Below are positions 59,864 to 64,000 of a stretch of DNA of 64,000 nucleotides, piece by piece. Source of the stretch: Cellulomonas fimi. GTDB taxonomy: Bacteria > Actinomycetota > Actinomycetes > Actinomycetales > Cellulomonadaceae. Every line of letters starts with the position of its first letter. Positions within the stretch are counted from its first letter, which is position 1. The position numbers and the translations under genes were made by a program. The stretch is from NCBI RefSeq assembly GCF_012952065.1, contig NZ_JABCJJ010000009.1, positions 62,001 to 126,000 of the forward strand, read 5' to 3'. Under the pieces are notes generated by a model. That model was given only the letters and a program-made list of their open reading frames with translations, was not told the origin of the DNA and made no database searches.

Positions 59864-60754
59864 TCAGTTCGGTACGGGGTCGGCGACGAGGCGTGCGCGA
59901 GCGGTGTGCACGGTCAGCGGGGGGCTGGTGGTGGTCGTGGTGGCGGTGCCGGTGACCGGGGTCCAGCCGCCGGTGCCGGTGACCTGGGTGCCGGTGACCT
60001 GGTAGTCGGCGGTCCAGGTGGTGGTCAGGGTGATCTGCCGGGTGCCTGCGGTCCGGTAGGTGTGCCCGATGGTGGCGTCCGGGTAGGGCCGGCCGGGGTC
60101 GGTGCCGACCAGCGGGTCGGTGCCGTCGCCGAAGTCCCAGGCGAACCGGGCCGGGGTGGCGCGGATCAGCACCGGGGTGCCCAGCACGGTCGCGGTCAGG
60201 GTCTGGGTCGCGTCGTCGGTGTAGGCCAGGGTGTCGATGTTCACCAGCGTCCACCCGTTCGGCGGCTGCACGGACAGGGTCGAGGGCGTCAGCGGCAGCC
60301 GCTGGAACTCCGCCGCCACGGCCGGGCCGAGGTCCACCGGGGTCGTGCACCCGCCGACGTCGACCAGGTTCCACGGGGTGAACCCGGTCGCGCTGGCCGG
60401 GTCCACGGTGCGGCGCAGCACCGGATCGGTGCGAGTCCCTCCGTCCGGGCACGGCGCCTCCACCCCACCGGCGTCCCGGAAGTCCGCGCACAACTGCGCC
60501 ATCGCGCCATCGATCGCGGCGCTATTGAGACGAGCGCACGCTCGTAACGGCACGCGACGGTATTCGTTTTCGCTCAGGGCTGCCGATCGAACTGGGGCTT
60601 CCTGTGCACTCGTTCGGCCCTCGACCGTGACGGCGTCGCGGTCGGTGTTCAACCAAAGATCGTTCTCGATGGGCCCGCCTGTCTGCCACGGTGCAGAAAT
60701 CTGGATCATTGGCAGGAGCCCCACGACGACCGCCATGGCGCGAGGAGTGATCAT
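59864..60754 (-). CDS. PKD-domain exported protein
   Basis: Protein of 296 residues with an N-terminal hydrophobic segment (MITPRAMAVVVGLLPMIQ) that looks like a signal peptide, a middle part with cysteines, and a C-terminal PKD-like domain (about 205-275: FAWDFGDGTDPL, then HTYRTAGTRQITLTTTW). It is probably exported and surface-bound. The start at ATG 60754 overlaps the stop of the upstream lipoprotein gene (ATGA). The 5' third is noticeably less GC-rich than its surroundings. Function unknown. Confidence 0.75.
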   Translation of the reverse strand: MITPRAMAVVVGLLPMIQISAPWQTGGPIENDLWLNTDRDAVTVEGRTSAQEAPVRSAALSENEYRRVPLRACARLNSAAIDGAMAQLCADFRDAGGVEAPCPDGGTRTDPVLRRTVDPASATGFTPWNLVDVGGCTTPVDLGPAVAAEFQRLPLTPSTLSVQPPNGWTLVNIDTLAYTDDATQTLTATVLGTPVLIRATPARFAWDFGDGTDPLVGTDPGRPYPDATIGHTYRTAGTRQITLTTTWTADYQVTGTQVTGTGGWTPVTGTATTTTTSPPLTVHTARARLVADPVPN

Positions 60755-61344
60755 CGCGCTTCGCTGACAACTGAGAGAACGCCCCAACCCTGCGGTCGCG
60801 TGGTCACCTCCACGAGGACGTCGCCGCGACGCCCTGGGTTTTCAGCCTCCGTCTGCCCAGTGCCCGATACCGTACGAGCGTCGGATTGCGTGACGACGGT
60901 TCTGACCGGGTAGGCAGAAAAGAGTTCATCGAACGCGCCGACAGTTGTTTCGTCGACCTTGATCTCCCCACCGTGGTACCGGCTACCCATCGCTGCAAGC
61001 TCTTCTGCCGACGCCCGGGTCTTCGCGCAGAACCCGCACAACTCGGTCGACATCGCGTCCCACTCGGCGAAGTCGCCGGTCTGCATCACGTACGCGTACA
61101 GGCTCAGGAAGTACTCGGCGGCGGCCGCCGCGCCGACCTCGTCGGTGCGATCCATCTCGGCCGGGCGCTCGGGCTTCGCGACGGTCGGCTCGCTCGGCGT
61201 CGGGCTCGGGCTGGGCTCGGGCGACGACCCCCTCGTGCTCGTGGGCGTCGGCGGCGGGCTCGCGTCCGACGCGGCCGTGCACCCGGCGAACATCATCGCG
61301 CCCACCACGAGCCCAGCCACGACCTTCCAGCCCCGCACCCGCAT
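60751..61344 (-). CDS. DUF6318-like lipoprotein
   Basis: Protein of 197 residues: signal peptide with lipobox MFAGC (Cys about residue 21), a Pro/Ser/Thr-rich linker (SPEPSPSPTPSEPT), then a DUF6318-type domain (AAEYFLSLYAYVMQTGDF, CGFCAKT). It should be anchored to the outer face of the membrane. An upstream in-frame start at 61569 lacks sense as a signal peptide. Coupled to the PKD gene. Confidence 0.8.
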   Translation of the reverse strand: MRVRGWKVVAGLVVGAMMFAGCTAASDASPPPTPTSTRGSSPEPSPSPTPSEPTVAKPERPAEMDRTDEVGAAAAAEYFLSLYAYVMQTGDFAEWDAMSTELCGFCAKTRASAEELAAMGSRYHGGEIKVDETTVGAFDELFSAYPVRTVVTQSDARTVSGTGQTEAENPGRRGDVLVEVTTRPQGWGVLSVVSEAR

Positions 61345-61545
61345 CACGCCGCCCCCTGCTCCGCCTGTGCCCGGCCAACCGTGGCTGTCTGTCAGGGGGA
61401 ACGTACAGGCAATCGGCCACGCATTTCCGACAAACCAGCCGGGCTGTGGACGGTCCCGGCCGAGCTGCCAGGAATGGCCCGAGCGCACCGGACAGACGAC
61501 TGTCGGCACGCGATGCCCCCTGTGGCATGATCGTGGGCAGAACAC

Positions 61546-61685
61546 ACACGTGCTCCGGGGTCGGTGCAATTCCGAGCCGGCGGTGACAGTCCGCGACCCG
61601 CACGACGCCCCTCACGGGGCCGACGCGGTTGACCTGGTGGAACTCCAGGACCGACGGTGAAAGTCCGGATGGGAGGAAGTACGTG
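61546..61685 (+). promoter_or_regulatory. FMN riboswitch (RFN element)
   Basis: Conserved blocks in order: GGGGTCGGTGCAATTCCGAG, CCGGCGGTGACAGTCCGCGA, GACCTGGTGGAACTCCAGGA, CCGACGGTGAAAGTCCGGAT, then GGGAGGAAGTACG. It controls the rib genes that follow; FMN binding should lower their expression. The roughly 100-nt expression platform before ribD contains GC-rich pairing segments. Confidence 0.95.
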
Positions 61686-61790
61686 GCGGTGTGCCCGGCC
61701 CCGGCCGGTCGTGCCGTGGTGTCGCGGGCTCCGCGGAGTCCCCCGTCGCCGAACCCCCCGGAGCCGATGACGGCACGGGAGAGGGGCGGC

Positions 61791-62927
61791 ATGGCCGGGT
61801 CAGGAACCCAGCACCAGAGCGCGGGCACGCGTGGCGCTCCGCGTCTCCTCGACGAGCGCTCCGCCATGGACCGCGCCCTCGAGCTGGCGCTGCGTGGCCC
61901 TGCCTACGGTCCCAACCCGCGGGTGGGCTGCGTCCTGCTCGCCGCGCCCGCCGCGACCGCCACGGCGGGCGACGCCAGGTTCGTCCTGGCGGAGGGCTGG
62001 CACGAGGGAGCCGGCACGCCCCACGCGGAGGTAGCAGCGCTCGCCGCTGCACGCGCCGCGGGCCACGACGTCCACGGCGCCACCGCGGTCGTCACCCTGG
62101 AGCCGTGCGCCCACACCGGTCGCACCGGTCCGTGCGCGGAAGCGCTCGTCGAGGCGGGGGTCGGGCGGGTCGTGATCGCCGTCGCCGACCCGAACCCGGC
62201 GGCAGCCGGCGGTGCCGACCGCCTGCGCACGGCGGGGATCGACGTCGCCGTCGGTCTGCGCGGGGAGCAGGGGACCGCCCTGCTCCGGACCTGGCTCTCC
62301 GCGGTCGACCGCGCCCGCCCGTTCGTCACCCTCAAGCTCGCGACGAGCCTCGACGGTCGGGTCGCGGCCGCCGACGGGTCCAGCCGGTGGGTCACCTCCG
62401 ACGTTGCCCGCCACCACGCGCACCAGTTCCGCTCGCAGGTCGACGCCATCGCGGTCGGCACCGGCACCGTGCTCGTCGACGACCCTTCGCTCACCTCGCG
62501 CACCGCCTCGGGCGAGCTCACCAGGCACCAGCCGCTGCGCGTCGTCGTCGGCGTCCGGGACGTCCCGGCCGGCGCCCGCCTGCACGGCCCGGGTGGCGAG
62601 CTCGTGCACCTGCGCACGCACGACGTCACGGAGGTCCTCGCCGCGCTGCACGCGCGGGAGGTCCGGCACCTGCTGGTCGAGGGCGGGCCCACGCTCGCGG
62701 CGGCGTTCCTGCGTGCGGGCGCGGTCGACGAGGTGCACGCCTACGTCGCGCCCGTGCTCCTCGGCGCGGGGCGCTCCGCCGTGGCGGACTTCGGCGCGGC
62801 GTCGATCTCCGACGCCGTCCGCCTGGTGCCGCGCGAACCGGTTCCCCTGGGGCCGGACGTCCTGATCGTGGCGACTCCCGCCGTCACCACCCCCTCCCTC
62901 ACCACACCCTCCGAGGAGGACCGCTGA
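61791..62927 (+). CDS. ribD: Riboflavin deaminase/reductase RibD
   Basis: Bifunctional enzyme of 378 residues: an N-terminal deaminase (about 20-165; zinc motif HAEVAAL and PCAHTGRTGPC) and a C-terminal reductase (about 170-370; TLKLATSLDGRVA, LLVEGGPTLAAAF). It performs the second and third steps of riboflavin synthesis. I chose ATG 61791 with GGGAGAGG 6 nt upstream; ATG 61767 is open but weaker. It overlaps ribE by one base. Confidence 0.93.
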   Translation: MAGSGTQHQSAGTRGAPRLLDERSAMDRALELALRGPAYGPNPRVGCVLLAAPAATATAGDARFVLAEGWHEGAGTPHAEVAALAAARAAGHDVHGATAVVTLEPCAHTGRTGPCAEALVEAGVGRVVIAVADPNPAAAGGADRLRTAGIDVAVGLRGEQGTALLRTWLSAVDRARPFVTLKLATSLDGRVAAADGSSRWVTSDVARHHAHQFRSQVDAIAVGTGTVLVDDPSLTSRTASGELTRHQPLRVVVGVRDVPAGARLHGPGGELVHLRTHDVTEVLAALHAREVRHLLVEGGPTLAAAFLRAGAVDEVHAYVAPVLLGAGRSAVADFGAASISDAVRLVPREPVPLGPDVLIVATPAVTTPSLTTPSEEDR

Positions 62928-63553
62928 TGTTCACCGGCATCGTCGAGGAGCTGGGCGCCGTCGTCGCGCTCGACCTCAGGCGGGGGGCAGGCGCCGCCGA
63001 GGACGCGGACGCACGCCTCACCATCCGCGGCCCGTTGGTCACCTCCGACGCCGCACCCGGGGACTCGATCGCGGTCTCGGGTGTCTGCCTCACGGTCGCC
63101 GAGCTCGACGGCCACACGTTCACGGCGGACGTCATGCCCGAGTCCTTGCGGCGGACCTCCCTCGGATCGCTCGACGCCGGCAGCCCGGTCAACCTCGAGC
63201 GTGCCGTGCGGGCGGACGGCCGGCTGGGAGGGCACGTCGTCCAGGGGCACGTCGACGGCGTCGGACGCCTGCTGAGCCGGACGCCGGGACCGCGCTGGGA
63301 CGATCTCGTCGTCGAGCTGCCGGCCGAGCTCGCCGGCTACGTCGCCGAGAAGGGGTCGATCGCCGTCAGCGGCGTGTCCCTGACGGTCACGGAGGTCGGT
63401 CCGGACCGCTTCGGCGTCAGCCTCATCCCCACGACGCTCGAGGCGACGACGCTGGGCGCCCTGGCGGTGGGCGACCCGGTCAACCTCGAGGTCGACGTGA
63501 TCGCGAAGTACGTCGAGCGGTTGCTCACCGTCGGTCGGGCGGGGGAGCGATGA
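62927..63553 (+). CDS. ribE: Riboflavin synthase alpha subunit
   Basis: Protein of 208 residues built of two lumazine-binding repeats (about 1-97 and 98-200): MFTGIVEELG, SIAVSGVCLTV and SIAVSGVSLTV, with GHVVQGHVDGVG between. It dismutates two lumazines to riboflavin. It is coupled to ribD and to the next gene (ATGA). Confidence 0.95.
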   Translation: MFTGIVEELGAVVALDLRRGAGAAEDADARLTIRGPLVTSDAAPGDSIAVSGVCLTVAELDGHTFTADVMPESLRRTSLGSLDAGSPVNLERAVRADGRLGGHVVQGHVDGVGRLLSRTPGPRWDDLVVELPAELAGYVAEKGSIAVSGVSLTVTEVGPDRFGVSLIPTTLEATTLGALAVGDPVNLEVDVIAKYVERLLTVGRAGER

Positions 63554-64000
63554 CCGCCGACGGCACGGCCACCACGAGCGGCAGCGCCGGGTCGGGCACT
63601 GCGATCCGCCTGGGCACGGTCGCCGACGCGCTCGAGGCGCTGCGTGCGGGACGTCCCGTGCTGGTCGCCGACTCGCCTGACCGCGAGAACGAGGCCGACG
63701 TCGTGCTCGCGGCCTCGTCCGCGACCTCCGAGTGGGTCGCGTGGACCATCCGGCACTCGTCCGGCTACCTGTGCGCACCCATGACGTCGGAGCGCGCCGA
63801 CGCGCTCGAGCTGCCGCTCATGGTGCCGCACAGCCAGGACCCCCGGCGCACGGCGTACACGGTGACGGTCGACGCGGCCCGTGGTGTCACGACGGGCATC
63901 TCGGCGGCGGACCGCGCCCGCACGCTCCAGGTCCTCGCCGACCCCGGAGCCGGACCGGTCGACCTCATCCGGCCGGGTCACGTGCTGCCGCTGCGCGCCG
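63550..64000 (+). CDS. ribBA: 3,4-Dihydroxy-2-butanone 4-phosphate synthase (RibB or RibBA), partial
   Basis: The window ends about 150 residues into the gene. Visible are the DHBP-synthase metal/acid motif DRENEAD (ENEGD in many homologues), the RHSSGYLCAPMT loop, and the TTGISAADRARTL segment; the His of the C-terminal HVLPLRA loop is also present. In Actinobacteria it is often fused to GTP cyclohydrolase II, which would lie beyond the window. ATG overlaps the ribE stop. Whether it is RibB or fused RibBA cannot be decided here. Confidence 0.8.
   Translation, partial: MTADGTATTSGSAGSGTAIRLGTVADALEALRAGRPVLVADSPDRENEADVVLAASSATSEWVAWTIRHSSGYLCAPMTSERADALELPLMVPHSQDPRRTAYTVTVDAARGVTTGISAADRARTLQVLADPGAGPVDLIRPGHVLPLRA

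Overview
The window is a chromosomal segment of a very GC-rich Gram-positive bacterium. Many starts are GTG, intergenic spaces are tiny, and the gene order (rpsD, alaS, ruvX, mltG, aroE; aroC, aroK, aroB, efp, nusB; pyrR to pyrF, mihF, gmk, rpoZ, coaBC, metK, priA, fmt, rsmB, rpe; ribDE) is typical of Actinobacteria. The actinobacterial integration host factor, the small families DUF6318 and DUF6167, a helicase-dead PriA and a monoderm type IV pilus locus point to Micrococcales, probably Cellulomonas or a close relative. No rRNA, tRNA, CRISPR array, IS element or prophage was recognised.

Layout. 1-5.8 kb: a radical SAM protein behind a LexA (SOS) box, a GMC oxidoreductase, aspS and a GNAT acetyltransferase. 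5.7-10.3 kb (minus strand): an MMPL exporter with a small membrane partner, then a luciferase-like monooxygenase and its FMN reductase. 10.5-15.1 kb: rarA, an AbiEi/DUF559 gene bordered by palindromic repeats, rpsD and two small envelope-type genes. 15.2-20.6 kb: alaS, ruvX, mltG, aroE. 20.6-33.3 kb: a type IV pilus locus (pilB, pilT, pilC, pilA, three minor prepilins, pilD, pilM, pilN, pilO) that splits the shikimate genes aroE and aroC-aroK-aroB. 36.3-40.8 kb: a SatD/SatE-like pair, efp, nusB and a membrane GGDEF-EAL protein. 40.8-50.1 kb: a translationally coupled pyrimidine operon led by a PyrR-type RNA hairpin over the pyrR Shine-Dalgarno. 50.1-59.6 kb: housekeeping genes mihF to rpe. 59.6-61.4 kb: a small accessory patch (palindromes, PKD protein, DUF6318 lipoprotein). 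61.5-64 kb: an FMN riboswitch and ribD, ribE and the start of ribB/ribBA, cut by the window end.

Most notable observations: (1) sigma-28/WhiG-type promoter motifs (TCAA, 15-16 nt, GCCGATAG-like) sit upstream of pilB, pilT, pilA, pilM and the GGDEF-EAL gene, suggesting one motility-type sigma factor controls pili and c-di-GMP signalling. (2) A 49-bp palindromic element occurs both downstream of rpe and in frame inside pyrC. (3) A different palindromic repeat of about 46 bp occurs twice beside the AbiEi/DUF559 gene and once 46 kb away, with one repeat arm supplying that gene's stop codon. (4) An SOS box fits exactly between the -35 and -10 of a probably leaderless radical SAM gene. (5) In-frame 12-18 bp tandem repeats recur in several housekeeping genes.
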